DNA of 64,000 bases from Sabellastarte sp. h YS-2021 (GCA_964017235.1 OZ024936.1:9524496-9588495); one strand, 5' to 3'. Positions 1 to 10,178 are shown, counted from the stretch's first letter. The notes: generated by a model from the sequence alone, not told the origin. Numbers and translations: made by a program.

Positions 1-29
1 AAGGGTTTTTGAGGGTCGGTTACAAAAAT

Positions 30-640
30 TTGCTTAGTTTCAGGCGTCCTGTAGCGGTCGGTTGTGGTCGGTTGAGGTCGTGTGAAAAATCAAACATGTT
101 TGACATTTCTCCCGACCCCAACCGATTATTTTTTCCCGCCATAAACAAAATGTCCAGTCCCAGGCTTCCTCAGGACTCCTCACACCAAATTTACACAGTC
201 CTATGTTGTCCCAGGCCGCCTGCAACCCTTAGTCCCCGACCCTTAGTCCCAGACCCTTAGTGCCTTAGTCCCAGGCCTCCTGCGACCCTTAGTCCCATTG
301 CAAAACAAGAATCGGCCATCTCGGTCTGGGGAAGCCTGGGGACGCCTCAGGACACCTTGGAGGGTTGGGACTTAATTGTGGGTTAGTCGGGGCTTAGTCC
401 CAGGAGGCCTGAGGCGTCCTGGGACCCAGTCGGTTTGTCTACAACTAGAAAAATGGCTCAATCAGTTCTTAGTCCCAGACCAGTCTGTAACTGTCTGGGG
501 CCGCCTGGGGCCTCCTCAGGCCGATCTGAACTTAATCCCAGACTTTCAGTGGTCCTGCCCATTTTACCTTTTTTGTCACAGACTGTCCACGATTAAGGGT
601 CTGGGACAGGATCGGGGCTTAGTCCTTTGGTGGAACAGGG
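30..640. repeat. Degenerate GC-rich repeat cluster (TTAGTCCCAGG-type motif)
   Basis: Many imperfect copies of a motif like TTAGTCCCAGGC plus its inverse (CCTGGGAC, GTCTGGG) lie in both orientations, interspersed with CCTGAGGCG/CGCCTCAGG pairs that can fold back. A local tandem of about 14 bp (ACCCTTAGTCCCNG) is repeated roughly three times at 225-266. The block is clearly more GC-rich than its surroundings. No coding frame with conserved features is visible. It is probably a dispersed repeat; the family is not recognised. Confidence 0.6.
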
Positions 641-1129
641 GCATAAGTAATGACCCTATCTGTAGCTGATGCAGTGATTGCAATGAAACCATTATTCATC
701 TGTTTGTCCACTGAAAAGGCAGAAGCTTTTTGGGTCAAACTTAAAACACTTGTAAAATCAAGACTTGGCTATGACATTTGCATTTCTTCACCAAACATAA
801 CTTATGGTCATCTCTCATATGGAGTTATGTTTATCCCACTAAATGCAATATATATGGCAGCCAATATGTAATATTTTACGAATGTTTCTGTAACAATACG
901 GACACAATTTATTTACAGTATGTTGCAAAGCTAGAACTTATGAGATAATTTTTTTTTAAATATGGTGCAACTTTACTAACTTCCTTTCAAATTCTACTGC
1001 AATAATTAATGACAATCAAATACAGTTGAGAACTTGAAATTGAGAACTTGTTGTATAGAGATGTTTGTTTGTCACATTGTACTGTCACTGTGCCTGTATT
1101 TGTACTGTCAGTGTATTTGTATGTGTCAG
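641..1129. other. No recognisable feature
   Basis: AT-rich sequence with short open frames only. A 73-codon plus-strand frame at 650-871 has no motif, splice context or composition that sets it apart. Its right end abuts the recombinase relic and may contain degraded DNA of the same element. Confidence 0.5.
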
Positions 1130-1910
1130 CAAAAATGTGAATAAAACAACTGGGTGAAGGTTTGACTTCCAATGGCAGGCTGATAACAATTTTTCTCATG
1201 ACTGGAAGGTATTAGAAGCAGCAAAGACCTTCGTATCATTGGCTTAGATCAGAGAGCTCACAGCAGAGGATTACAGTCTGTTTGATCCATGAAGAGATAG
1301 TGGCAGAGGAGATATCTTTGTCAAAGCCTTTCTTGAAGGAGACTAAGGCCAGCTCTTTGTTTTGCCTGAGGTCATATCCAAATTGTAGTGCAGGGCTCTA
1401 ACTGGACATGGGAACCTATCAGCCTTGAGTGAATTATCCACATTTGGGGCCATGGTGGGAATAACCACTGTGGTCAAACTGTCTAAACCCTCTTTGGTCA
1501 TCTAATTCTTCAAAAGAGCTTCGTGAGAGGTAGATAGACATTTACGACCAATCTGTCTGGTGTCTGTTTATTGAACCAAACATGGATATCAGTCCTGCGT
1601 TTACCAGAACCCAAAGCTAAGAGGAAGACAGTCTTGAAGGTCAAGTGCTTCAGTTAGGCTTCTGTAAGGGGTTCAAAATGGAAAGTTTGTGAGCTGGTGG
1701 AGAGACCCAGGTAAAGATCCCAACAGGGTATGCCTCTATGATCCTTAGCTCTGTTTTCATGGAAGCCATCCATGAGACAAGTGAGATTTTCATCTTTGTT
1801 GACATTAATGGGCGAATTTCCTAGTGTATCTATGGCAATCAATAGTACTTGGCTGTAACTTCCTGGACTGGAAAAGATACAGCAAGAAGTCCGCTATGGA
1901 TTGGATAGTT
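1130..1910 (-). pseudogene. DIRS-type tyrosine recombinase, degenerate fragment
   Basis: Read on the minus strand in several frames, this matches the C-terminal catalytic domain of a DIRS-group retrotransposon tyrosine recombinase, an enzyme that integrates DNA circles without an endonuclease cut. Visible pieces in order are: an N-terminal DFLLYLFQ-like helix (about 1895-1850); a DTLGNSPINVNKDE-like stretch (about 1830-1790); the first catalytic arginine box as GSGKRRTDIH (1611-1582); SSWIKQT (about 1289-1275); FAASNTFQ just after the place of the H-x-x-R box (1225-1202), whose preceding residues read DTK, so that box is damaged; SACHWKS (1183-1164); and a TFTQLFY-like segment carrying the expected tyrosine (1161-1141). 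In-frame stops (1654-1656 and near 1510) and frameshifts (near 1355, 1830 and 1160) make it non-functional. No reverse transcriptase or terminal repeats are seen nearby, so only this piece survives. Confidence 0.85.
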
Positions 1911-2310
1911 TGGTGTCCAGTCCACCTGACTACTATCCCTTCTTGGACCACAGGGTATCAGAGTACAGTTACATCAATTTGGTACTTAATTTCATACTTA
2001 CATACTTACTTTATATATGGATAATTACTTCTTGGCCAATCAGCACTTCATCTACATCAATTTTAAATATCTTATCATCTACATAAATTAGGTATAGGTA
2101 AATCATTCAAATCATAACAATATCTTATATTGTAGTGATTCCTGACTGATTCTAGTTGCAAGACATTTGCTGAAGCATGTACAACAATCAGTAGTTGTAT
2201 TTGACTCACATTCTGTGGAAAGTATTAGATATATGTGCAGTGATTTTCTATTTCAATAGTTAATTGCCAAGATTAGACTTCATAAGCCTTGGTGACATGT
2301 TATTTACAAT
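1911..2310. other. No recognisable feature
   Basis: AT-rich DNA between the recombinase relic and the next SINE-like head. It may include further upstream recombinase sequence up to about 1990, but I could not follow it. Short open frames here have no motif. Confidence 0.5.
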
Positions 2311-2500
2311 CAGCTGTGGCCTAATGGGTAACATACTCGCCTTGGAACATGGGTTCAAACCCAAGTACAGGCAGATACATAGTGACTCGGATGACCACTT
2401 AAAATGTCTGTCCTCTATCCTTTTTCCAGTGGCAGGCTAAAGAACCTCAAGGATGTTGATAAATGGTCATCCTTGAAAGTCTGTCTTTCACCTAGGGGAA
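2311..2500 (+). mobile_element. tRNA-derived SINE-like element
   Basis: An RNA polymerase III internal promoter is visible: an A-box-like TGGCCTAATGGGTAAC (about 2316-2331) and a B box GGTTCAAACCC (2352-2362), with spacing as in a tRNA gene. The 3' body lacks the TTTGGGGTTTTACG-type tail of the other SINEs in this window, so this is a different family. The body contains a 9-bp inverted pair GGATGACCA/TGGTCATCC. The 3' limit is approximate. It cannot be a true tRNA gene because an acceptor stem does not close. Confidence 0.55.
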
Positions 2501-2727
2501 TGTCAGTAACTTAAGAGTTGGGCTGTACTTGTACAGTACGATGGATCAAACAGTGCTTTGAGTCCTGTAGTACACGGATATATTATGCGGAGTATAAATA
2601 CATAATACAATACATATTAATTACAATGTCAGTGTTTCAAATTGGCAAATATAACATATGTTATATCATTTTTATTTGTTTGATATCAATTTATGTGCTG
2701 TAGATGCTATATTTCCACACAAATAAT

Positions 2728-3276
2728 CAGGGGTCGATTTCACAAAAGGACTTAGCCCAGACTTAGACTTAAATTGAAGACTCTTGTCTTAAAATAAGGC
2801 TAAGTCTGTGATCTTAGACTTGGAGGATTTCACAAAGCTGCTAAGTCTAGGCTTTAGCTAAGTCTACCCAAGAGTGGGCTTAACTTTTGTAAACAAAGGC
2901 TTAAATATGGCCGCCATATATTTTCTCACTTCAAAATTTAAAATGCTTGAAAATAAAGAATAAATATTTAGAACACCTACCTAAATTATTCTTTGGACAT
3001 GTCTGTGTGATAAAAAGGTTTCCCATTTAAAAATACAGCATTTTTTCAAAGATAAAATGAGCTAAACAAGGGATATATGTTACCACTAAAATATTTTGAG
3101 CAGAAATAAAGGGTCACATGACATAGAAAACCACTGTGGTTATATGATAAGCTTGAACTTCGCTAAATCACCCTTTGTGAAATCCATTTAAGTCCAGGAC
3201 TTAGCAAAGACAAAAGACTCAGATTTAAGTGACTGACTTAGCCTAAGTCTGAGACCCTTTGTGAAACCGGCCTCAG
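2728..3276. mobile_element. TIR element with nested second inverted repeat
   Basis: The left end reads CAGGGGTCGATTTCACAAA and the right end, on the opposite strand, CTGAGGCCGGTTTCACAAA: about 19 bp of terminal inverted repeat with four mismatches, followed by more inverted similarity in TTAGNCTAAG-rich DNA. A second pair lies inside: GGATTTCACAAAG at 2825-2837 and its exact inverse at 3173-3185. The central part is AT-rich and has no transposase frame, so this is a non-autonomous 549-bp element. No convincing target-site duplication was found, so the superfamily is unassigned. Confidence 0.7.
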
Positions 3277-3880
3277 ATAAATCTTATTCAGCTATGTTTT
3301 TTCTACAAGACTATTAAACAAAATGTGAACATTTGATTTCCTATCAGTACTACGTAAGTTTCATACTTTGATTAATCATTTATCTGGTTCAATGCAGTTA
3401 CCATGGGTGAAGCATGTGGTAACTTCTTACTGGTATAAAATCTACTGTACGGTCTAGTTGAACAGAAAAAATAGATATCATTCAAGTATTTTTTTCTATT
3501 TTCTTGTGAGTCAAATAGGTCTTATGCATGAGAGAGCATAAACTCTCACAGGATATTGAAAAAAAAATCTTAAGACCCATTACAGATCTGGTTCATCTCA
3601 TATCTCATCCTGTCTCCCTTGTGTGTCTGTGGTTGGCCTATGTTTCTGCTTTCTGATTTTTCCTTCTATTTTTCTGGCGCCTTAGACTCTGTAATATGGT
3701 GGAGACTGAGCACTCTAAAATTACTCATTAAGCTGACAGAGGCAACGACATGACAACCACCCACCCCCACCTCACCCCGCCAAGGGTGGCAGTGATAACC
3801 TTTGACCCCGGAAATATATATTTACCATATTGGTCAGTTGTGTATTTGAAGTGAAGCTGACCAGGCCTATTTATTAATTT
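3277..3880. other. No recognisable feature
   Basis: AT-rich DNA with one short C-rich stretch (about 3758-3785). No open frame, RNA gene or repeat that I can name. Confidence 0.5.
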
Positions 3881-3935
3881 ATATTTGGAGTTCTACGTCG
3901 CTTTCAACACTGTATAGGTCATATCACGACCGGTA
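3881..3935 (-). mobile_element. SINE 3'-tail fragment
   Basis: About 55 bp similar to the tail of the complete SINE at 11072-11297, in the opposite orientation (TTTGGAGTTCTACGTCGC, then CAACACTGTATAGGTCATATCACGA). The tRNA-like head is missing, which is usual for 5'-truncated or decayed copies. Confidence 0.7.
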
Positions 3936-3989
3936 GTTTTATGTGTAGAATTGGTGTTTCATTCCTTTTGTAGGACATTGAAAAATAGG

Positions 3990-5315
3990 ACTAAAATCAC
4001 AATATAAATAATTTTATTAATAAATGTACATCATTCATAAAATTACAGAAAAAATGACATCACTTTGTTTAATACATTGTTTATGTACATGACCAGAAAC
4101 ATCTTAACATTTTTGTAAGCAGGTTTTTAGCAAACTCAGTGAAATCATTGGAGTCTTAAAATCAAAATGTTCACACAATAAATATATAAACCTTTGCATG
4201 AATATACAATATTACACAAATAAGTTTAGAAAACAACAACTCCCAACAAATAGATAATCTTATAGAGTAAACAATTCCCACTATATAAAACAAAAGGTTT
4301 GTACCAATGGTACAAATATATTAACAAAAGTAGCTAAATATATTAACAAACTTTTCATGGTTGCAAACTACAAATTTAAATAGAAATTATTTAAACATTG
4401 GACAAACACATATTATTAGATTCTTATCACACAGAAATAGTAAAAAGCAATTTTCCTCATTACAAATCTGTACACTTATAAAACGTAAAATGTGCTGGAA
4501 TTTAATTCCACATATATAATGCATTGGTCTCTCTACTGAAGTCATAATTCATTGTATGATTGAGATAATTGTACAGAAATATTTAACTGAGATCTAGGAA
4601 CATAAAATATAAATTTAAAAAACATCTTAAAAAATGCTACATAAGATGAAATATACAACATTAGCACCAAAAACTAAAATCATCTCTCAAACATGTTAAA
4701 GGTCTTTATGAAAACCCAAGGATATCCTGGGACTGATCAAACAATGAATACATAACATAAAATGTATACATATATTCTTACCCAAACTGTATAAAATGCT
4801 CCAATAACTCTTTCCACATAGATATAATTCAATAAAGTACTAATATTTTGTCACAAGTTTAACCAAATCTTCACTTTTTTATTCTAGAATAAAGATATGT
4901 TTTTTGCTATAGGACCACTGACTGCTCCCTGCTGTAATTTGCCACAACTTGGAATGTAAAATCATCATGTTTACTTATGATAGATGTAAAAAAATAGCAT
5001 CAGAGATGCCCGTACCCCACAGCCAGGGGAAATAGTTATCAACACAATGAAATACACGAAGTAGTGAAACAGTATAAAGATTGGGATACTTTCAGTGCAG
5101 TGTCAGTTATATAAAGGTCTAACTAATGTTTAACTAAAGAAATTGTATGGAAAGATAAAGTATTGAAACAATACAATTCAATAGCAATGAGTGAGATATG
5201 TTGTAAATAGTTCTAGATTATAAACAATTACTTACACAGAAGTAAAGAATTCCAGCCGATAAAATAACAATATATATATTATTGCTTGGCACTATCAGAA
5301 AACACAATATCCTGT
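3990..5315 (-). other. Very AT-rich stretch, possible 3'UTR of the 5316-5452 exon
   Basis: This run of about 1.3 kb has essentially no open frames on either strand. It lies immediately downstream, on the minus strand, of the stop codon at 5316-5318. An AATAAA hexamer on the minus strand at 4013-4018 would be a reasonable polyadenylation signal. Reading it as a 3'UTR is inference that depends entirely on the neighbouring exon being real. Part of it (about 4840-5180) is a diverged relative of the macrosatellite unit interior. Confidence 0.3.
4840..5180 (+). repeat. Diverged copy of macrosatellite-unit interior, lacking the 256-bp element
   Basis: Aligns with unit 1 at about 15180-15300 joined to about 15557-15720. 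The clearest part is GCCCGTAC.CCACA, then GGAAATAGTT, ATGARATACA, GAAGTAGTGAAACAGTA and GTCAGTTATRTAAAGGT-like blocks in the same order and spacing, by eye about 75% identical. Left of 5000 the match is weaker (GTCACAAGTTTAACC against GACACAAGGTTAACC). Where each unit has GTACT-element-GTACT, this copy has a single GTACC at 5012-5016. Confidence 0.75.
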
Positions 5316-5452
5316 CTAAGCCAACTTAACTTTCTGGTCCAGGTTTGTTGTCTTTGTCTGAAATTCACACTTGACCAATCGCCAGATTACTTGATCTACT
5401 ACATTGTATGCCATACCATGTAAATTCTTAGCAAACAACTTCTCATACATAA
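5316..5452 (-). CDS. Candidate last coding exon of an unrecognised gene
   Basis: On the minus strand an acceptor-like GATTTTAG (AG at 5454-5453) is followed by 2 nt of a split codon and 44 codons ending in TAG at 5316-5318. The peptide begins MYEKLFAKNLHGMAY and ends NLDQKVKLA. Its mix of charged and aliphatic residues looks more protein-like than chance frames nearby, and it contains WRLVKCEF. The polypyrimidine tract is weak. No upstream exon ending with one leftover base was identified, so the gene is incomplete here. I do not recognise a family. The alternative is a chance 44-codon frame, which is not rare in 14 kb of AT-rich DNA. Confidence 0.35.
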
Positions 5453-5850
5453 CTAAAATCTACACAATCCAGGGAGTGGTGGAATTGCCTGAAGAAGCAG
5501 GTAATTGCATATCCTTTACCAATTATTGTAGCTTTGTAAGAACATGTTGAAGAATTATAATAACCTGCACATTACCAGTAGACTTTAGGTTAAAGTACAA
5601 AGTTAAAGTACAACCATTGATTTATTCTAATACTATGTTACACTAAAATACTAGTACACTTTTATCCATTTCAGACAATGGGCAGTTGGGTTCAAGAAAT
5701 GGACAATTTCACACTTGGGTCGTAACATCTATGCCACCAAGAAACAAGGTCTGCTTTCAGAGTTATAAGGACAAGGAAATGAATCAACATCAAATACTGG
5801 TTGCTACGACTGTACAAAACTGTATGAACAGGCATTTAATACCCCATTCA

Positions 5851-6246
5851 CACACCACAGATGGTATAACCCCTGGTTATAGGCATTAAGTGAAATGCCA
5901 CTTTCCTTCGACTACCGTTCGAGGTTGAAATGTGACCTTGTGACACAGTGACAAAATGTAGATTACTTTGCACGTTCTGTGGGAGTTTTAAAATGTTTAA
6001 CATTACCACTGCTGAATTTCGTACCATGACCTGTGACGCACAATTAAAAGAGGATATGCCCAGATAAATGTGTTGCTATGATAACTAAAGGTGTTTTCCA
6101 CTCAGTCGTCTTTCGGTGTAATACGGCGACATAAATGGACATTTCACCATTGTGTCACCAGGTTGCATGCGAACCTTGGACAGCGGTTGAAGGACAAGGT
6201 ATTTCACCTGATACCTATAACCGTGGGCCATACCGTCTGTGGTGTG
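5851..6246. mobile_element. 396-bp TIR element (family A, better-preserved copy)
   Basis: The left end CACACCACAGATGGTATAAC and the inverse of the right end CACACCACAGACGGTATGGC agree for about 45 bp with few mismatches; both continue with GGTTATAGG and a GTGAAAT-like segment. The first 10 bp (CACACCACAG) are exact inverted repeats. It has no transposase frame and is non-autonomous. Flanking bases show no clear target-site duplication, so I do not assign a superfamily. A relative lies at 9183-9745. Confidence 0.75.
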
Positions 6247-8296
6247 CATGACAACCAAATCTCAGAAGGTATGTGACATCCTTGCAGGCAGTTTCAGCCA
6301 CCGAGTCAAACCTCCAATAACCAGAATAATCACTGGTCAAATATCATGCAGTTACACTTTGAATATGGCTTTGTATCCTGATTTGTCTCACGACATTGCA
6401 AGATATATCAGGGATCTCTAAGTAATATATCACACTTGTATTGCTTATATGTCACAAAAATCCCGTCCTGGATTTGCTTTTAGCGAAAGTGTCTATTTAA
6501 CAAGGCTCTGGAGGTTTATTCAGCACCATTTTCCCAGCAAGCTAAAAACAAAGGACAAAGGAAAATTATGTGTTAGCAATATATAAATGAATTATTTAAC
6601 ATACTCCTGGGATTGTGTTCTCATAATACGTTCATAAGAAGGCACTATGGTTGTTGTGTGTTGACCCAATAGTATTTAGTGATTTTTCCCTTACAACTAA
6701 ACAATAATAATTAACTGATAATTTTTGTTTTTAATTTAACTTGTTTCCGGAAAAATATAATGGCTGTTGATTTAATTTTATCCTAACATTGAAACACTTG
6801 TGGTTAACAAAGCAAAAGAGAATGAAATTATAATATAAACTATAAAACACTTGCTAAAAGTTTACTGATAGCTTAATGTTAAATTTGGCTACTTCAATAT
6901 TATTTAGAAAATGGAATTATCATTATTAATAAACCATGAATATCTATTTGTCCGTGAGAGCTTCAACTATTTAACCTCCTGCTTTCATTCCTGCATAATT
7001 TTGAAATGTGTATCTTCAATGTTTACTTTTCCTCATATTCTGTGCTAAGTAGGAACTATATATATATATATAACTAAAGCGGAAAATGAATACTCCCTTG
7101 CCAAACTTTTGTAAGGCTACCCGTAAAAATGGATTATCTCATTTCTTGTCAGAAAGCTATCATTCGCTAATAGGTATACAATACAATAATATTTATTCAA
7201 GATATTGTGTAATATCTGTAAAACACGCCCATTGAGTCAACCATAGATTTTCCTGTGGTTAACTCATTGTTGTACTTACTTTTTTATCAAATTCTGATCC
7301 ATAATTCTGTAGTTTCTTTCCTATCTGTTTTGTCAGGATTTCTTCTGAAATACATTTATATAAGGTTTTGTATTGTATGTGTTATTATCGTCCAAACACA
7401 TTCTGAAATAATTTAAGCATATGATAGAAGTTACTTACTGGGTGTAAATGTAATGTTCACTGAAATGCAAAAAAAAAAACATGAGAATACAATCATTACA
7501 ATGGAATCATGGATATATGATATTTTATCTAAAGATTGAAATTCTTTCATTGAATTTTGCAATTCCATTGTATTTACAGAAAGAGACTGGTGTCATTATT
7601 TTTTTAAAAGGGTATCTCAATAAATTTTATGTGTTATTTACTTTGTTGGTCCTGAAAATAACTATATCATATTGTGATCATATTATGACTATTAGTCACA
7701 TTGTCAAATTAAGAAAGAGAGTTTATCAGTGGCCTAGTTAGCAGGTTTGGTATCTAATCACACATAGTCACCACTGGAAATAACCCCCCCCCCCCCCCAA
7801 TTTTGAACTATGAACTCTGCCGTAATGAGAGATATAAATGCTAGGAATCTTTTTCACCAATTATTGCAAAGGTTTGAAATTTTAAAATACAATCACTTCA
7901 TTTACCACAGAGTAAAAACTAAATATATTTACAATTATTTTAATATAACTGTTGTTTTTTATTGTGCTAAAGGCAATAAATGTCTATGTGTCATTTCCTA
8001 GATACGAAAATAAACAAAAATTAAAATCAGATGTTACATTCACTTCTGCCATTTATTCAGTACAGTGTGATAGAAATGTTATAATCTGAAATTAGTTTAT
8101 TCACTAAAATGTGCAAAGTTATAACAACTGTTACAAGACAGCATTGAGCTTTAGATGTGGTTGTAAAAATACTATGATAAATCAGATTTTAAATTTATTT
8201 TATAAATATATGTAATATCCCATTCCATGAAAGCCATACTTAATAAATGCAATGATTTAAACCTCTAATTGTATTTCCTGCTGTTTTATTTGTCAG
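6247..8296. other. AT-rich intergenic or intronic DNA with simple repeats
   Basis: Contains a (TA)8 run at 7057-7072 and a 15-bp poly-C run at 7784-7798. An 86-codon plus frame at 7481-7741 is rich in I, F, L, Y and K, as expected from AT-rich noncoding DNA, and has no motif. I see no RNA gene or recognisable transposon here. Confidence 0.5.
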
Positions 8297-8445
8297 GTAT
8301 TGCATTAGACAACAATCCAAAACATAGTGTAGCAGTAAATAACACTCGAAAATCATTGTATTTCTCATCTCTGAAAGCAGTTTCGACTCAGAACTTCCCT
8401 ATTTGCGTCAGCAAATTCCTATTAATTACAGAACCTACTATATAA
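8297..8445 (+). CDS. Weak candidate terminal exon
   Basis: A good acceptor (pyrimidine-rich tract ending TTATTTGTCAG, AG at 8295-8296) precedes 2 nt of a split codon and 48 open codons ending TAA at 8443-8445. The peptide starts IALDNNPKHSVAV and ends LLITEPTI. No upstream exon with a matching donor phase was found and no family is recognised. It could equally be a chance frame after a pyrimidine tract. It is listed because the acceptor is better than most in the window. Confidence 0.22.
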
Positions 8446-8544
8446 TATGCTGTATTCGATCTAAATACATGGACATACAAATTGGGAATGTAATTTTTTA
8501 TGTGATACCCAGCAACTCTGCAGATTCACAATTCTCACAATTTT

Positions 8545-8702
8545 ATTTATTTGGGGTTTTACAACGCTTTCAACACTGTACAGGTCATATCACGATGGGT
8601 AACTGGAAGGGCAGAGGAAACCAGTACATACAGTTGGTCAAGGTTCTGTACTGTAAACTGCCGACCAACAGCAAGCAACTACAAGCTTTCCCACTTGAGA
8701 GA
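8545..8702 (-). mobile_element. SINE copy lacking the tRNA-like head
   Basis: Minus-orientation copy of the family of 11072-11297. It starts at the TTTGGGGTTTTAC tail (8551 on), then TTTCAACACTGTACAGG, TCATATCACGATGGG, GTTCTGTACTGTAAACTGCC and stops at CCCACTTGAG. Unlike the copies inside the macrosatellite it keeps the central segment (TCATATCACGATGGG to ACCAGTACATACA). The tRNA-derived head is absent. Confidence 0.85.
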
Positions 8703-8792
8703 GTTTATTAATAGCATAAAATATTATTTCTCCAAAGTGAGAGGTTTTAATAAAAATTTCATTTGTTTTTACATAAAACTTTAATGCTTTGG

Positions 8793-8928
8793 TTACTGTG
8801 AAGACATACTTTTATCTTCCTCTTGTTGGACTGCTTTTCCAGGTTGTTGACTCGGTCTATGTCCCCACACCATTTCCTTTATCTGAACAAACAGATATTT
8901 CACCTGTGAAGGATATCTACCACGCCTT
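8793..8928 (-). CDS. Candidate terminal exon, joins 10037-10178
   Basis: On the minus strand the acceptor CCATTCTTTCAG (AG at 8930-8929) is followed by one base completing a split codon and 44 codons, then TAA at 8793-8795. The peptide runs from RRGRYPSQVKYLFVQIKEM through GHRPSQQPGK to EDKSMSSQ: basic at the start, acidic and Gln-rich at the end. The one-base phase is exactly what the donor of 10037-10178 needs (AG plus A gives Arg). AATAAA on the minus strand near 8706-8711 could end the transcript. The protein family is not recognised. Together the two exons would give about 91 C-terminal residues. Confidence 0.42.
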
Positions 8929-9074
8929 CTGAAAGAATGGAGAAACAATAACAGAATGATGATATTAGTTATATATTCAGTGAAGTTTTAACATCGTAAC
9001 ATCCACCTTGTGGGTAGTCTGTTTTGTAACATACTAGGGATTAGGAATCAGGTATCATTCTTTACACAACATTT

Positions 9075-9145
9075 GGTAAAGGCTAAGATTTGAACCTGTG
9101 ACCAGATGGGTGTAAGGGTAGTGCATTACTGCAGCACATTTTCTC
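9075..9145 (-). mobile_element. tRNA-like SINE head, relic
   Basis: On the minus strand an A-box-like TGCTGCAGTAATGCAC lies about 40 bp before a B box GGTTCAAATC (9096-9087), the spacing of a tRNA promoter. No recognisable SINE body follows and the arms do not form an acceptor stem. Confidence 0.4.
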
Positions 9146-9182
9146 CAGAGTAATTCATTATCAGTATGATACTAGTACTCTG

Positions 9183-9745
9183 TTCACACTATATGCGGTA
9201 TCACCCGCAGGAACCTGTGTTTGGTGAAACGTCCCTGGCCTTCTACCACCGTCTGATGTCCGTAGCCGGCCATATGGTTCAGTGACGAACTGTCCATTAC
9301 CATGCACGTCCTACCGATGTTTTAAAATGTTTAAAATTTTCCCCCTCTGATTTTGGTACTGTTAACATCCACAGACGCTTTTGAGCGTGCGCATATGAAT
9401 TTCTTACTACAGTAACCAAAGGTGTGGTCCACGGTGTACATAAGGTTGTGATTCAGTTGTCTTTGGGTGTAATACGGTGACATAAGGTGAGATAAGGTAT
9501 TGGTTGTTTTGCCACGAGTTTGTCTGACGGCTACTGAAGGTCAGTTTTTGGTTAATGGAGGCTAGCTGCTTCTCGGTGACCAACGTTTGTAGTACTGTCA
9601 TCTAACTGTTATTGACAGTTAAAAAACCGTGTCCAATCAATAGCCACCTGTAATGTGAACAACTCAGACGAAAGGTGGTGACCTGGGGGAGGTTCTACTG
9701 CCGGCAAAAATTTCTAACCACGGGACCTACCATCTGTAACACAAG
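9183..9745. mobile_element. TIR element, family A, diverged longer copy
   Basis: Shares blocks in order with 5851-6246: a TTTTAAAATGTTTAA block, then AACYAAAGGTGT, then CAGTYGTCTTTSGGTGTAATACGGYGACATAA. Its ends (CACTATATGCGGTATCACCC and the inverse of the right end, GTTACAGATGGTAGGTCCC) are related to the ends of the first copy but decayed. The centre is longer by about 150 bp. No transposase frame; the 64-codon minus frame at 9407-9601 is internal noise. Confidence 0.6.
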
Positions 9746-10036
9746 TGGAGCACAAAGTGCAGATATTCTTATTTACTGATTTACAAGTGCAATATTTTCC
9801 CACAAGGGAAAACTTTTTTGTTCTATGGTGAATTTTTCCCTGAAAAAATAATGAATATAATTATACTATTTATCTTATAAAGAAGCATAAAACTTGAAAG
9901 GTATATTTACTGTTATATAAAGTCTATATTGAAATATCCCGTCGATATTTATCTCCTTAATGTTAAACCATAAATAACTTTCAAAGACTTCCTTAGAGAA
10001 TTTTATTTCCAATTCTCTTAAAACACCACTAAATAC

Positions 10037-10178
10037 CTGTTATAATCGTCTGCGGCAACTGCCAATTTGGCGGCAAAAGTTTCCACGTGGTTTTGACAGT
10101 AACCAGTGGGTGACGTCAGTTGTTCTGTGGCTGACGTCATGGAATCATCCCCTCTACTGCCATCTTTGACACAAGTTT
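10037..10178 (-). CDS. Candidate internal exon, joins 8793-8928
   Basis: On the minus strand the acceptor TTCTATTTATAG (AG at 10180-10179) and the donor AACAG/GTATTT (GT at 10036-10035) bound a 142-bp open stretch: 2 nt, 46 codons, 2 nt. The peptide starts TCVKDGSRGDDSM and ends FAAKLAVAADDYN. It is hydrophilic, Ser/Thr/Asp-rich, then Ala-rich and helical-looking. Its 3' phase fits the next exon. The preceding exon would have to end with one leftover base; I could not find it in 10.2-13.7 kb. GC content is visibly higher than the flanks, as expected for an exon. Family not recognised. Confidence 0.42.

Noticed and set aside
2311..2365. Functional tRNA gene
   Set aside because: A and B boxes are present but acceptor and anticodon stems do not pair properly; SINE head preferred.
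5675..5768. Possible plus-strand terminal exon after TTTATCCATTTCAG (30 codons, QWAVGFKKWTISHLG start)
   Set aside because: A second frame is also open through the same DNA, no upstream exon fits, and 30 codons are easily open by chance. Worth an RNA-seq look but not called.
6497..6541. Possible minus-strand terminal exon after a strong CTTTGTTTTTAG acceptor (14 codons ending PPEPC)
   Set aside because: Too short to tell from chance despite the good acceptor.
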